Both the position numbers and the translations under genes were made by a program. Below are positions 11,338 to 22,785 of a stretch of DNA of 64,000 bases, one piece after another (the first letter of the stretch is position 1; each line of letters opens with the position of its first letter). The stretch is taken from positions 16,379,188-16,443,187 of the forward strand of contig CM034101.1 of assembly GCA_019914945.1 (NCBI GenBank), in the 5' to 3' direction. Source of the DNA: Typha latifolia (lineage: Eukaryota > Streptophyta > Magnoliopsida > Poales > Typhaceae). The notes under the pieces were generated by a model. That model did not search any database. It worked only from the letters and a program-made list of their open reading frames with translations, and had not been told where the DNA came from.

Positions 11338-14300
11338 TTACTGACCAAGATTCCCTAGAAGTCGCTCAACCGCAGCATGAACATTACCAGCAGTAGCACT
11401 CAATGCTCGGATATTCTCCTGAGTGTCAAAGAAACCCATTTCCTGAAGCTGAGCTAGTTGAGTTGCATAAAGTTCTTCTGGTGGGACTGAACAATAAATA
11501 TGAGCTCATCAATTGAACAGTTTACCAAATAATTAACTGAAAATCAAGAAAAGGAAAATCAGAGGAATTTAAAATCGGCACCATTAGAAGTATTAGGAAT
11601 GCCAAGACCTCCAGCCCCAAATCCACTGAACATGTTCATTAAAAGTTCCAGTCTAGAACTGCTTGGAATACCTACATACATACATGTATAACACAATGTG
11701 ACTGCTGAATACAACTAGACTAAGAAGAAAACAGCAGGAGAATGCAGAGAATATCCCAAAAATCATATAGCAAATAACAGTTACCTGTGCCACCTCCTGC
11801 CTGGGTCTGTTCCCTGAAAGAATAGTGCCTATGAGGTTTACCGAAGAAAAAAAAGGGAATGACTACAAATAAATAGCAACAAGAAAAGTTGAGATCCTCG
11901 ATAATCACATGAATAAAGGAATAAAAACAAGATAGGACAAATTTATACCAAAGCATGGTAAACGTATGTAGGATTATAGACATGCTATGACTTTTTAAAA
12001 AACCCTTTCTACGGATTTAAGAGTTTGCCACCATGTTTCCATCTTACATGAGAAAAACTGAAGTTGACACTGATAAGCTAAAGAAAAATCTAATATAAGT
12101 ATAGTAGATGCGCGATTACTTACTGGCTTGGCTGTTGTCGTCCAATCTGCGACAAAAATGACTGTTGAAAGGATAGTAATTCCTGCAGGAAAAGTCTGTT
12201 ACTTATTGTCCAAAAATGCCCGAGTCATGTTATTCTATGAAATTCACAAATACCTGCAAGGTCTCAGGAGAAGTAAGCTGGCGAAGGAATTCTGGATTCT
12301 GGAACATCTCTCTTAGTTGAGTATTGGATTCCAGAATGCTCCGTGTACCGGGATTGAAGCTAAGCATCTAGCACAACCGACAAACTTTAAGTAAGAAAAC
12401 TCATGCTAGGTTTGCAAAACATAAAACAATACAACTATACCTGGTTCATAGTCTGTGGGTCAGAAAAGAAGTTCTGCATCATCTGCAATAATGCTGGATT
12501 TTGCATAGCCTCACTTACAAGAGATGAATCTTGTGTACTGCCAACCATCCTTTCCAAGTCTGGTAAACCAAGTCCTCCCAACCCACCAGGTCCAGTAGCT
12601 CTAGCGCCACTTGCAGGGGTTGATCTAGTGTTCCCCAACTGTGAGTCTCCAGCTGTCCAATTAACTTCTCAGTTAACTATGCAGAAAATGTATAAACAAA
12701 AACACAAAACACACAAATAAGCATGGAGCAAATGAAACTTACAATTTGTGCTCCAAGGATTGGGAAGTGGATTAGCATTTGGAGCAGGAGATCCTGTTGT
12801 AGATTCTGAACCAGTAGCTGGCAAGTTTGCTGATGATGGATCATTGGTTCGGGTTGTACCCTGGTTTCCCAAAAGAGCTGCAAATGGGTTTGAACCTGCA
12901 TCACGTTCCCCAGCCATCGTTGTCGCATTCAAGAAAGGCTCCTGAACAGTCTCATACATGCGTCTAAGCATGTTGAATCCTTCTGGAGAAGATTCAATGT
13001 TGCTCATAGCCCTGTCTGTGTTCCGCATCATCTCTCTCATGAGTTCAGGATTTCTTGCCGCTTCCAGAGTTTGACGAAGAATGGCTGGATCATTAAGGAT
13101 GTGAGCAAGATCAGGATTGCGGTCAATGATCTCACGCATTTGGGGATTGTTCATTATTATAGTACGCATTAGATCAGGGTTACTCATAAGGCTTTGCATC
13201 GCAGGCATGTTCATAATATCCCTCATCATGTTGGGGTTCTGAGTTAGCTGTTGCTGCACTTGATCAAACCCAGGAAGTCCAGTACCTAAAAGACCCGATG
13301 CCCCATTACCAGCCAGCCCATTAACACCAAGACCTGGAAAGAGTGAGCCACCTAGACCAGCTTCTGAACTGCTATTTGTAGTTCTTGAAGCTCCGAGTAC
13401 TGGGTTGGTTGTAGCTGCTGCAGCTGATGTAGTTGATGGGGCAGCACCACGAACTAAGTGAATGGTGTGATCTGACTCCACACCTGTAAAGAAAGTAAAC
13501 GATCAATCAACAAAATGAAGGTTAAACTAGCACCAATATGAGATGTCTGCTGCCAACAGAAATTCTATTGGGTTCCAAATTGCAGATCAACCTCAGACAG
13601 ACCACAAAGCTAGAGAACTCATTAATTCAGCAGAATGTTCCACCAAATGCTCAAAAGTCCACTGTAGATATTCAGATATACCAAAACAAGGAGTTCCATA
13701 GTTTCACAAGGGTCATGAAAATTAATGATCCAAGAAGGGAAGATGAGGAAGGGTCAATTTTAATATACATTTTGTCACCCTGACAAGAACAGACCAGCCA
13801 AAGGAGTAAGGAAATTTGCAAATAACCAAACTAGATAAAATCAGTAAAACACTAAACCGCTTAACCAAGTTTCTTAAAGTGGTCCTGGCAAAAAATGATT
13901 TTATCCAAAATGGTACCCGGTAAAGTATGTTTAACCTTTTTCTTGTAAAAAAACAAGTAAGCTAATTTTAATCATAACATTCTTCCACTTTGATTGAAGA
14001 ACCTAAAGGAAAACAACAAAAGACAATTTTATCCAAAATAGCGGAACCAAAAACTGATCAAAGGAGCTTATCAATTGATTAGACAATAAAAAATAAACTG
14101 ACAAGACTAAGGTGATTTATAATTTATAAAGAAGAGAGATAAAATATACTAAAATATATATGGAAAGATGTTTGTGCAATGGGCATTATATATATTATTC
14201 CAATGAGAGTTCTAAGATATATCTAGTTAAACATTCCAACTGAAAGTAAGTATCTATGACAGCATTGTTTCAGATATCATCCAACTCTTCCACAAATGTT

Positions 14301-14989
14301 GCTTTCAGATAATTAAACCAACAGAGAAAGCTAAGCATTCATCAAATTTCGCTCTACATCATCAAGGCAGTCGTAGCAAAATGTCACCAAAAGAAAAATT
14401 AGTAGTTAACCTTGACGATAATGAAGTGCCGATTAACTGAGATGTTGTCCAACACTAATTTTGTAGAATTCTAAGATTCTAGTTTGAGAACTACCTAAAC
14501 ACGATTAAATAATAAGAATATATCAGGCAGAGTCGTAAGAGTACGAGATCTAAAACTTTAACTTCTCAAAATTCTCGAATTGAGCTAATTGAAAAGAAAA
14601 GAGAACAACTTATAGCATACTACATCCTACAGAGCAACGAGCGACGCGAAAGGTAATTTATAGGCAGAATTGTTATCAGATTAGGGCAAATCAACAAGAA
14701 ACAACAACGATCAAATCCAAATTTAACCCAGACTACGGCAGATTAAAAAAACAAATGGGGGCATACCATAGCTAGCGAGGGTCTGTTCATCCTTTAAGAT
14801 CCGACCTTTATAGATCAAACGCTGCTGCTCTACCGGCACATCACAGCTCCCGGCGACGACGGCCTTGAAAGCCCCAACAGTAGCCTCGAGATCCGTCTGC
14901 ACCGAGAACTTGGAGCCGTTCGACGACCGGATGTGGACAGTGGCGGAGGGACGGCCATCTACGTCGCCGGAATCGCCCTCGCCGCCCAT
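11338..14989 (-). CDS. DSK2: ubiquilin / DSK2 ubiquitin receptor, 538 aa, eight exons
   Basis: Shuttle protein that carries ubiquitinated clients to the proteasome or to autophagy. Minus-strand exons: 14989-14767, 13483-12743, 12652-12441, 12367-12254, 12182-12124, 11813-11785, 11671-11582, 11486-11338. The sum is 1617 nt, all in phase. Order of domains: ubiquitin-like domain at residues ~14-90 ([30 protein letters not shown]); a Gly/Ser-rich linker; a first STI1 block at ~155-245 with repeated NP motifs ([22 protein letters not shown]); a second STI1 block at ~365-440 ([26 protein letters not shown]); and a C-terminal UBA domain at ~492-538 ([19 protein letters not shown]). The length equals Arabidopsis DSK2. 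Exon 6 is a 29-nt microexon. Intron 1 is 1.28 kb. Confidence 0.96.
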
Positions 14990-15437
14990 GTCGCCGAACC
15001 CTAACCCTAGCCGAGGCGAATCGGATATAGATGTTATACGACTCGGGAGGAGGGGAGGAAGAGAGGAGTTGTGCGAAGCTTCGAGAACGCCGACTAATTA
15101 AAGCCCCCCGAGGAAGGGATTCGCGAGGTGCGAAACGAGGCAAGGGATCCAAACTGGCTTTATAAAATGAGGGGAAAACGAATCAGAATTTACTGTTCCT
15201 CTGGATTTAGGTGGTGCCGTGTAATAGAGGTCCTGCACGTGCAATTCATGTGAAGCTCGGTACTACCGACGGTGGTTCAATTGAGCCCATTTGGTTTTCT
15301 CATATTGGGCTTTAGTCGTGCATAAGGCCCAGTTAGTTAAATTAGGGCCGTGGATCAGTGTATGCCTATAAAATGGCACTCGCCTGGGAGCGCAGTGGCA
15401 TCGGTCGAGCTAATCGCAGAATGACCTCCCCGCTCTA
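14990..15437. promoter_or_regulatory. shared divergent promoter of DSK2 and the PAP/CCA-family gene
   Basis: The two start codons lie only 449 bp apart on opposite strands. A TATA-like box (CTTTATAAAATG, 15159-15170) suits DSK2 on the minus strand, and CTATAAAATGG near 15365-15375 suits the plus gene. Between them lie TGGGCY / RGCCCA elements (site II-like, TCP-bound in other plants) at about 15284, 15305 and 15327. The DSK2 leader has a telo-box-like AACCCTAACCCTAG at 14997-15010. Function is inferred from motif and geometry. Confidence 0.6.
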
Positions 15438-15438
15438 A
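15421..15438 (+). other. upstream ORF of five codons overlapping the main start (TAATG)
   Basis: ATG ACC TCC CCG CTC TAA runs directly into the main ORF: the last A of TAA is the first A of the main ATG at 15438. With the predicted TATA box near 15367 the transcript should include it. This layout favours leaky scanning or stop-and-restart translation. Presence in the mRNA is not shown. Confidence 0.55.
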
Positions 15439-18400
15439 TGGCATTGTCCGGGCGAGGGGATTCCTTTCTCCTTCCTTCCTTCGTCTCTCGTATCCGGGTT
15501 TTGATCTTCGAACTCCAGGTTTCTCCCTCTGTGCTCTATGTTTCTCGTTAGTTTTGTTCCTCGTATGTCTATCTCATTGTGGCATTTCGTCGAATAGCTC
15601 GGTGATGTATTAGACGTCTTTCTTTTTTTCGTCTTTCTCTCAGAGGTGGAGCCATACATCGGCGAGAGGATTCGACAGCACTACTGTTGAAGATTCCGAT
15701 CCTCGTTCTCTGGTGAGAAAAGGTAAAGCTTCTTCCTTTTCGTGGAGTTCTTGATCAAGCATAGGCTCACATATAAGCTTTACTTTGGATATGAACATGT
15801 GGGTGTGCTGGTTTGGGATTAATCTGTAGCCCATATATCTCATTTGAATTAAACGTACACGTTACATTCACATTTGTTATGTCAAAAAGGAAGCATATTG
15901 CAATGTCTTAAGCAATTGAAGAAATGCCAGGTTTTTATGCAAAGTTTATATCTGAAACTAGCCATAACTGTTGAACCAAAGATAGAATCGCATTATTCTC
16001 TACACATATCCCTTATTCTTATTCAGTCTATTGGTCGACTTTTTATGAATAGTTCAATGAAAAAAAGGTACTTTATTATTATACTTGATGTAAAAAAAAA
16101 TAAGGGACCATAGCCACAGCATAAGTGAATGGAGAAGAACAGGAAGAGAGCTACTTGTAATGTTAACTTATTACTTGAGCTTCTGACAACAACTCAAGAT
16201 TAAATATTTTGGCCAGTACTGCTAAATTAGCTGCTTGTAATCTTAACTTACTACTTTGAGCTTCTGGCAACAACTCAAGATTCATATATTTTGGCCAGTA
16301 CTGCTAAATTAATTGCTTTAACATTATGATGTTAGGTCCATTTGATCCTTCATGTTGGAAGACGGTGGACTCAAGGACTGTTGGTATTAGCAGGTCAGCG
16401 ATATCTTCTCCTACATGGACAGTTCTGAAAGTCCTTAAAAGAAAAGGTGCATAGTAGTTTCTGTAGAGATTCTCTCCGTAACACTTTTTTTCTAGGACTG
16501 CTTTTCAAATGTTATTTCTAATAAATATTCTAGCACAACGGGTTGAAGCTACCAAAATATATCAAAGAGTCTGCCATCAATTTTGAATCATCATAATATA
16601 ATGTATGCACTACTGGCATGGTTGATAAGGGTTGTAGCTTTGTTGATAGATACTCTGTGCAGGATTTGAAGCCTATCTTGTTGGTGGGTGTGTGAGGGAT
16701 TTGCTCTTGAAGAGAATACCAAAAGACTTTGATGTGGTTACGACCGCCAGTCTTAGACAGGTTTTGTAAAAATTCTGGTGTATTTGGAGATTTATTTGGA
16801 TATCATCATGCTCAGTCTTTCTTACTAACATGATATTATTTCTGATGCAGATTAAGAAACAGTTTCACCGTTGTATAATTGTAGGGCGTCGTTTCCCAAT
16901 ATGCCAGGTTCAAGTTCTAGGCTCCATAGTTGAGGTTTGTTTAAGGTTCCAACTTATGCCCTTGTGGTCATATTCTTTTTGCTTTTTTCAATTCTGATGC
17001 CAAATCCTCATTCAGTTGCCAATTGCAAATTCAGGTATCAAGCTTTAGCACCAAGAATGAGTACACTGAAGAAAGGCAACAGTTAGTTTGTCCTGAAGTA
17101 TCACATAGTTGCGAGAAGAAAGACATTCTTCGCTGGAAAAATTGCATGGGACGGGATTTTACTATTAATGGGTAATTTATTTGATGTACATTCACTAATA
17201 ATGGAAAAGTTGGTTACATGCTTAGCTGTTTAGTCGTGGCCCCCTTTAAATCTATTATTGCTAGGACTTCACTTGATTTGTTCTGATGTTAGTAATTTTT
17301 TGTATAACAGGTTGTTCTTTGACCCATTTGACTGTACCATTTACGATTATGTTAACGGAATAAGTGACATAAGGACATCTAAGGTAAGTTTTCATTTATT
17401 AGTGAGCTTATTCTAGCCAAATGTCTGCACTCTGCATTAATTCAAAGATATTTCATCAACAGTGCATTCTATGTTTGTTTTTGGAATCAAGCAGGTGTCT
17501 ACTGTAATTCCAGCTCATTTATCATTCAAGGAGGATTGTGGTAGGTATTTGTCTTATTAATTCCAAATCTTCTCATTTATTTTCATAATACTTGAAATTG
17601 GAGGTAAATATAAAAAAATGCAATCACAGCTAGAATTTTGCGTGGCTTGAGAATTGTTGCTCGCCTTGGTTTTCGATTTTCTAAGGAGACTGCAACTGCT
17701 ATTCAAGATCTTTCCTCATCCATAATATATCTTGACAAGGTACTTGAAAGAGAATATATATGACCTTGAAGTCAATTCCAATTATATCTATTTTTTTCTC
17801 AATTATATACACTAATGCAATATTCCTCTTTTACTTTTCTAACAGCTATCTTTTTTATAACCTGTTGTTTATTCCGCTGAGACACAACATCTTTATGCCA
17901 TCTTTTCTATCGTTTATCCTTTTCTTCTCTGTTGCTTAGTCAAGGCTGCTGATGGAATTGAACTTCATGCTGGCATATGGAGCAGCTGTGTCCTCTATTT
18001 ATTTACTTCAAAAATATCGACTTCTTCCGATATTTCTCCCTTTTCATGTGAGTGGTAATGCTACTTGTGCTTATTTTAAAATAATATTTCAGTACTTCTC
18101 ACTAAATTGTTATAAATTGTTCTTCCATAATCTGATTTGTACATTAGGCAGCATATCTGGCTGATCAGACCAAAGATGAGTCAAATGGAAGGTCTAATAT
18201 GCTCATGGTGAGTAGCTGTTTTGTGATAAGATATCCATCATTTCCTTGGACATTTTTCTAATGGCTTCTTGAGTTGCTTCCTATAGATTGCATTGTTGTA
18301 TAGCCTATAGCACTCCCATAGTTTTTTTGTCTCATTGGATGCATGATAACTTGAAAATCTATGATCAGCTTTTCAGTGATTTGCTCTTTTGCTCAAGAAT

Positions 18401-20332
18401 TAACTGAGAAACTTAATAATCTAATAATCTATTTGACTGAATAAGCGTCTTCTACTTTGTCATTTTTGTAGTGGTCTGATTTGTGATATAAACATTATTG
18501 AAATAAAAATGTATCCCATAAATTTACTTGCATATTCATTTTGGCTTTGATTCTATGCTGCTTCCTATTAGATGTGACCAGTATTTATATAAAAGCTCCT
18601 TATGTGTATAATTTGTGCTTCTACAGAGGCTATTTTCCAGTGTTGATAAATTACTTGCTGCTGACCGTCCATGTGACTGCGCTTTGTGGTAAGAAACCTA
18701 TATGCAAATATTATCGCCTTCATTTTGGTCACTCGTAACAAAAGGTTACATTGACTTGCATGTTTATGTTAGAAGACTATAAGTTACATTGACTTGCATG
18801 TTCATGTTAGAAGACTATGTCTACAACATGCCTCTTTTGCTTGTGACCATACCAGAAAGCTATGCAACTTGCATTGAAACTTTTGTATTTGTGTTCTAAT
18901 TCTTTAAAAGGACCGTTTTTTTAATACTCAAGGTGGAGATACATCTCTCTTGTCGAACTAGCTCTCAGTTATCTGCATTACATCTCTTTATTAAGTTTTT
19001 ACCAACACTGAAAGTGTCAACTTTAGTTTAATTTTTGCTAATGAGAAAAGACGTTGGTAGATAAACTGCTGCTGATTCTCTACTTGATCAACTAATGTTA
19101 ACCTTTTTGTAAATATAGCTTTGTTTCATAGAAGGCACTAAGAATTGATCCATCTGTTATATAGTATGTCTTTTTTGCTTCTTGTTCTGTACATTAGGAT
19201 CCGATCAGGGTTCAGGAGGCAAAGTGTTGGTTCTTCAATTTATATTTATGTCTCTAGAATTATATGCATTTTCGAAATTCAGTAATGCCACAGATTTAAA
19301 CTCTTATTGTAGTTCTATTCTTTATATGCATAATTTATTCAGAAGATCTACTCTGATATTGAAAATAGTAGCTCTAGTAATTTGTTTACTTGAAACTTAT
19401 CTGATTGTCATTTTGGCCATTTGATGCTCATATAATACGTCTGTTCGATTTAGTTGGTTACTCATGGACTTCGTCTGTTTACTGGCCCTGTTTATTTCGT
19501 GATTTATATTTGTCCTTTCGTTTGCTTTGCACATCTGCAACAGGCTAGGATTGTTGGCATTTCATCTAGCACTTGTTGATCACCCTCAAGATTCTCTGGT
19601 AGTTTGGGCTTTCTCCTCAATTCTGTACTACGGGACATGGACTACAGCAATACAGTTCATTAGAGAAAATGCCAAGAATTCGGTTCAATTTGTTCCTGAA
19701 ACTATTGTGCCTTCTGGAACTAAATCAGATGAGCTACTCATGGAAGAAGTATCACATCTAGCATCGTTGGTTAAATCATCTGTATATGCTTTGACCAGCT
19801 TAGATGCTCTTCATCGATTTTTGGCTAGATATCAAGAGCCTTCTTCGTGTTTAGGACTGGTATGTATATACAAGTGTCTGTTCTTCTTATCTTTTTCTAG
19901 CCTGGACACTATGGCTTGTTATTTCATTATGTTGCTGAATTTTGGTCAGACTCTTGTTGATGCTTTACTTATTCTCTTCCTTTTTTCTTTTTTTCTCCCC
20001 TCATAGTTGAGGAATTGATGGATATTTACTTGGCAGTTGCTGAGAGCAGTTTGTGAAAATTTTGATTTCAGGTGTTTGTATCAGAGAAGATGGGGAAGAA
20101 TGTGTCCAAACTTTTTGATGTCCTGGACACTGACATAGCATCTTATCAGAAGAAAAGAGAGAGATATGACATTAACTACAATCTACTCAAGAAAGGGGAT
20201 CCTGATGAAACCAGATTTGCCATTGGAAAAATCATCATGGATGCAATGAATGATGAGCTAAGTTATAGGCAGACTCAGAGTGTCACTCTAAAGCAGACTA
20301 GTCATCCTCCACTTTCTTCATTATTCAAATAG
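15438..20332 (+). CDS. poly(A) polymerase / tRNA nucleotidyltransferase family protein, 541 aa, 14 exons
   Basis: Class II nucleotidyltransferase of the bacterial PAP I / CCA-adding type, which adds A or CCA to RNA 3' ends. Exons: 15438-15518, 15644-15722, 16336-16446, 16663-16760, 16851-16934, 17035-17171, 17311-17383, 17495-17540, 17630-17739, 17940-18047, 18148-18207, 18627-18688, 19544-19859, 20072-20332; 1626 nt, all phases agree. The catalytic head begins near residue 91: VGGCVRD (Gly98-Gly99) and the metal-binding DFD (Asp112, Asp114). [12 protein letters not shown] at 132-143 fits the poly(A)-polymerase-type signature better than a CCA-type sequence. RDFTINGLFFDP and [15 protein letters not shown] are the usual following motifs. 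The N-terminus is Ser/Arg-rich and may be an organelle transit peptide. Polyadenylation is the likelier activity, but CCA addition is not excluded. Confidence 0.92.
16149..16312. repeat. tandem duplication, ~80-bp unit, in intron 2 of the PAP/CCA gene
   Basis: Two copies starting at 16149 and 16229 share AGCT(A/G)CTTGTAAT, ACAACTCAAGATT and TTTTGGCCAGTACTGCTAAA in the same order with few differences. Copy 2 has small insertions. It is a local, fairly recent duplication with no coding potential. Confidence 0.85.
18745..18818. repeat. tandem duplication, 38-bp period, in intron 12 of the PAP/CCA gene
   Basis: The 36-base unit beginning GTTACATTGACTTGCATG occurs at 18745-18780 and again at 18783-18818 with one T/C difference, separated by two bases. 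Confidence 0.9.
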
Positions 20333-22222
20333 TTTAATATAGGGAAATTGCCATGGAAGCAGTTGGTGTGCTGACATTCACAGATGATTCATTGTAGGTT
20401 TCTCTGGCTAGTCCAAATATGTTTGAACTTTGATTCTCTGAGAATAAAGACATCATGCAAGGTCTCATCAAGGAGTCTTTGCATCCACTTTTAGCATCAA
20501 AGCATCAGATATAAACTGTAATGAGTAACAGAGTAAGCATTCTTCTTGTTGTATACTACACCCCTGTAGTCAACTTCTATTATGCTGTACGTCATGTTGT
20601 AATTTTGAGCTCCATTTTTGTTAAATTTAGTACTGGAGCATGTATAATTAGAATAATTGTGTTGAGTTAAAGATAATATGCCTATCAAAATTCTTCAGAG
20701 TTTCTTGATTAATACATGCAGTTTAATTTATTCTTTAAGTGACAGAAATAAATATAACTCGTCTGTAAAAGAGCTAAACATATTTTAAACTGGAGATTCA
20801 TATAGGAGGGAAGTAATCTCGCTGCTTCAAACTCATGTCAAAACAGTATGCAATGTGATGTTTTACCATCACTATGAATGAGTGTCCTTGAAGTTAAATT
20901 GCAACAGTATACAATCCTTTGTTCAAATTTTGAACTTCTACTCTGCAGATGCCTATATGCCTGCATAATTAAAGAGAGAAAAAAAAAAAAGCTTTTTAAC
21001 ATCTATGTCTAGTGCTATTCTCCGTCGTGATTTTGAAATTTACTTCTCTTAATCAAATGTGGAACAAGTGGTCCCTCTCTAACTCACTTGATCTCTTGCA
21101 TGTTCAAGAAAGAGAGTGTGTGTGTGAGAGAGAGAGAGAGAAAGAAGATTGTTATGTGGACCTGTTCGCACTTAAGTCTTTCATCCATTCTTTGTTTATG
21201 TTTTGATTATTCAACTCAGCTCTTCCTGCTGTGGCACCCTTCTCGAGGTGAGACCATTTTTTTTTTTTGATTCATTTTTCATCAGGGCAGGAGGACTCAT
21301 GCTATAGACATCTAAGTATATAGATGATGCAAAGAAATGCAATTTGATAAATTACGTCATGATTGCTTGACGTATCTATCACCTGCAACTGCATTTATAA
21401 TATATATTCTATCGTGGATGATTAGCTCAATTAATAGAAACAAATGAAATGTGATTTAAGTATAAGGTCAAGCTTGATTAAATTTAAAACAAATCTTTGT
21501 TCAAGCCGTACTTGACTTGATTGGCATCCAACTTGATAACGCCAAGAATTGAGACAAGATTGATATTATATCCATGTCTCGAGCAATTCAAATTGCCAGC
21601 CAGCCTTATAATTTGAAAGAAAAAAAAGGAGAAGAAATATTTGGATAATATTGCCACAAATTAATCAATGAGTTATTGCATTCATTACCTATCTGCAGTC
21701 TTTGCCCCTTATGGGGAAAGTTCCTCATTTATTTAGTTAATTAATTTAACTCTCCTCACGTCTTCTACGTTAAAGCCGTCCAAATCAAACCAAGAATCTC
21801 TCTGTGCCATGCCAATGCTCAAATTCCAGACTAAGTGCCAGTTTCATGTCTAGAATTAAACGTGGGACCCACCAACAACAGTTTTGGCTTCTAGTCTAAT
21901 TCTTTGGTTCTTTATTCGAGTATTTCGAAGCACCCCGACACGCTCAAATCAACCGTCCCCATTGCTGTCAGAACGGATCGAAACCTTGGGGTTAAGGCCC
22001 TTAACCAGGACCGGCGAATCGGAGCCGTCCGATGAGGGAAAGGGAATGACGTGACCGACACGCGTCGAGCGAAAAGTCGCGACCTCTCAAGAAAACGAAT
22101 TAAAGAGAGAACTGGAGACCGGAAACTAAGACCTAAACATTACATCCACCGACGAGGAGAAGGATTCAAAGGAAGCGAGAGACGTACGGAGACTCAAAAT
22201 TTTGAAAGCACATGGGGGAGGT
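20333..22222. other. spacer between the PAP/CCA gene and the cyclin promoter
   Basis: Holds the 3' UTR of the upstream gene (AATAAA at about 20442 is a candidate poly(A) signal), then AT-rich sequence. A short (GT)(GA) microsatellite lies at 21118-21142. A near-perfect palindrome GGTTAAGGCCCTTAACC is at 21990-22006. No gene is supported; short ORFs at 21012-21270 come from the GA run. Confidence 0.55.
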
Positions 22223-22303
22223 GACCGTTGAGACCACGCGAACCAAACCCTACTGCTCCCTTTTCCAGCTTAGATCCAACGGCTCGTAATCACTAGCCGT
22301 TGG
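22223..22303. promoter_or_regulatory. MSA-like (mitosis-specific activator) elements of the cyclin promoter
   Basis: Two MSA cores form an inverted pair: CCAACGGCT at 22276-22284 and AGCCGTTGG at 22295-22303, perfect 9-bp arms with a 10-bp spacer. A third core, GACCGTTG, is at 22223-22230. The known MSA consensus is YCYAACGGYYA, bound by three-repeat MYB factors that drive G2/M transcription of B cyclins. The position, about 480-560 bp upstream of the ATG, suits a gene with a long or spliced leader. Confidence 0.7.
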
Positions 22304-22447
22304 TTTTAAATTTGGGGAAACAAACGCATCTAAGGACATTTATCCGTTCTTTACGTCCTCCCCTTCCTGCTACGAATAGACTTAAAAAAAATTAATAATC
22401 TTTCTTTTTTCTCGGAGCGCTTAATTTCCTCTCTCTCTCCCAAATCC

Positions 22448-22450
<3 letters not shown>

Positions 22451-22498
<48 letters not shown>
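22451..22498. repeat. (AG)24 microsatellite, probably in the cyclin leader or core promoter
   Basis: An uninterrupted AG dinucleotide run of 48 bases lies about 290 bp upstream of the cyclin ATG. GA/CT runs are common in plant 5' leaders. Confidence 0.95.
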
Positions 22499-22500
<2 letters not shown>

Positions 22501-22785
22501 AGATAAAACGAGGGTAATAAATTCCCATCGAAGGATCACTAGATGGGGTTCTGACCTCTTCAGCTCACCTCTCCTCTCGTTTGGAAAAGAATTGGACGAT
22601 CTTGGGATCTCGAGGGGGGAGGAGGATTGAATTGGAGCGAGACGGTGAAGGTTGTGATCGATTTTCTCGTCTGGGTCTTTCTTGGATCTTGGATTTTGAG
22701 TTCCTTTCTTGTGGGGCTATATATCACAGGTCTTTTCAAATATATGTGTTTGAATTGTGTGTTATTTTGTGGAAGGTACTTAGAG

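Noticed and set aside
12403..12945. Plus-strand ORFs across the DSK2 exons
   Set aside because: They are antisense shadows of exons 2 and 3, whose minus-strand frame matches ubiquilin in phase.
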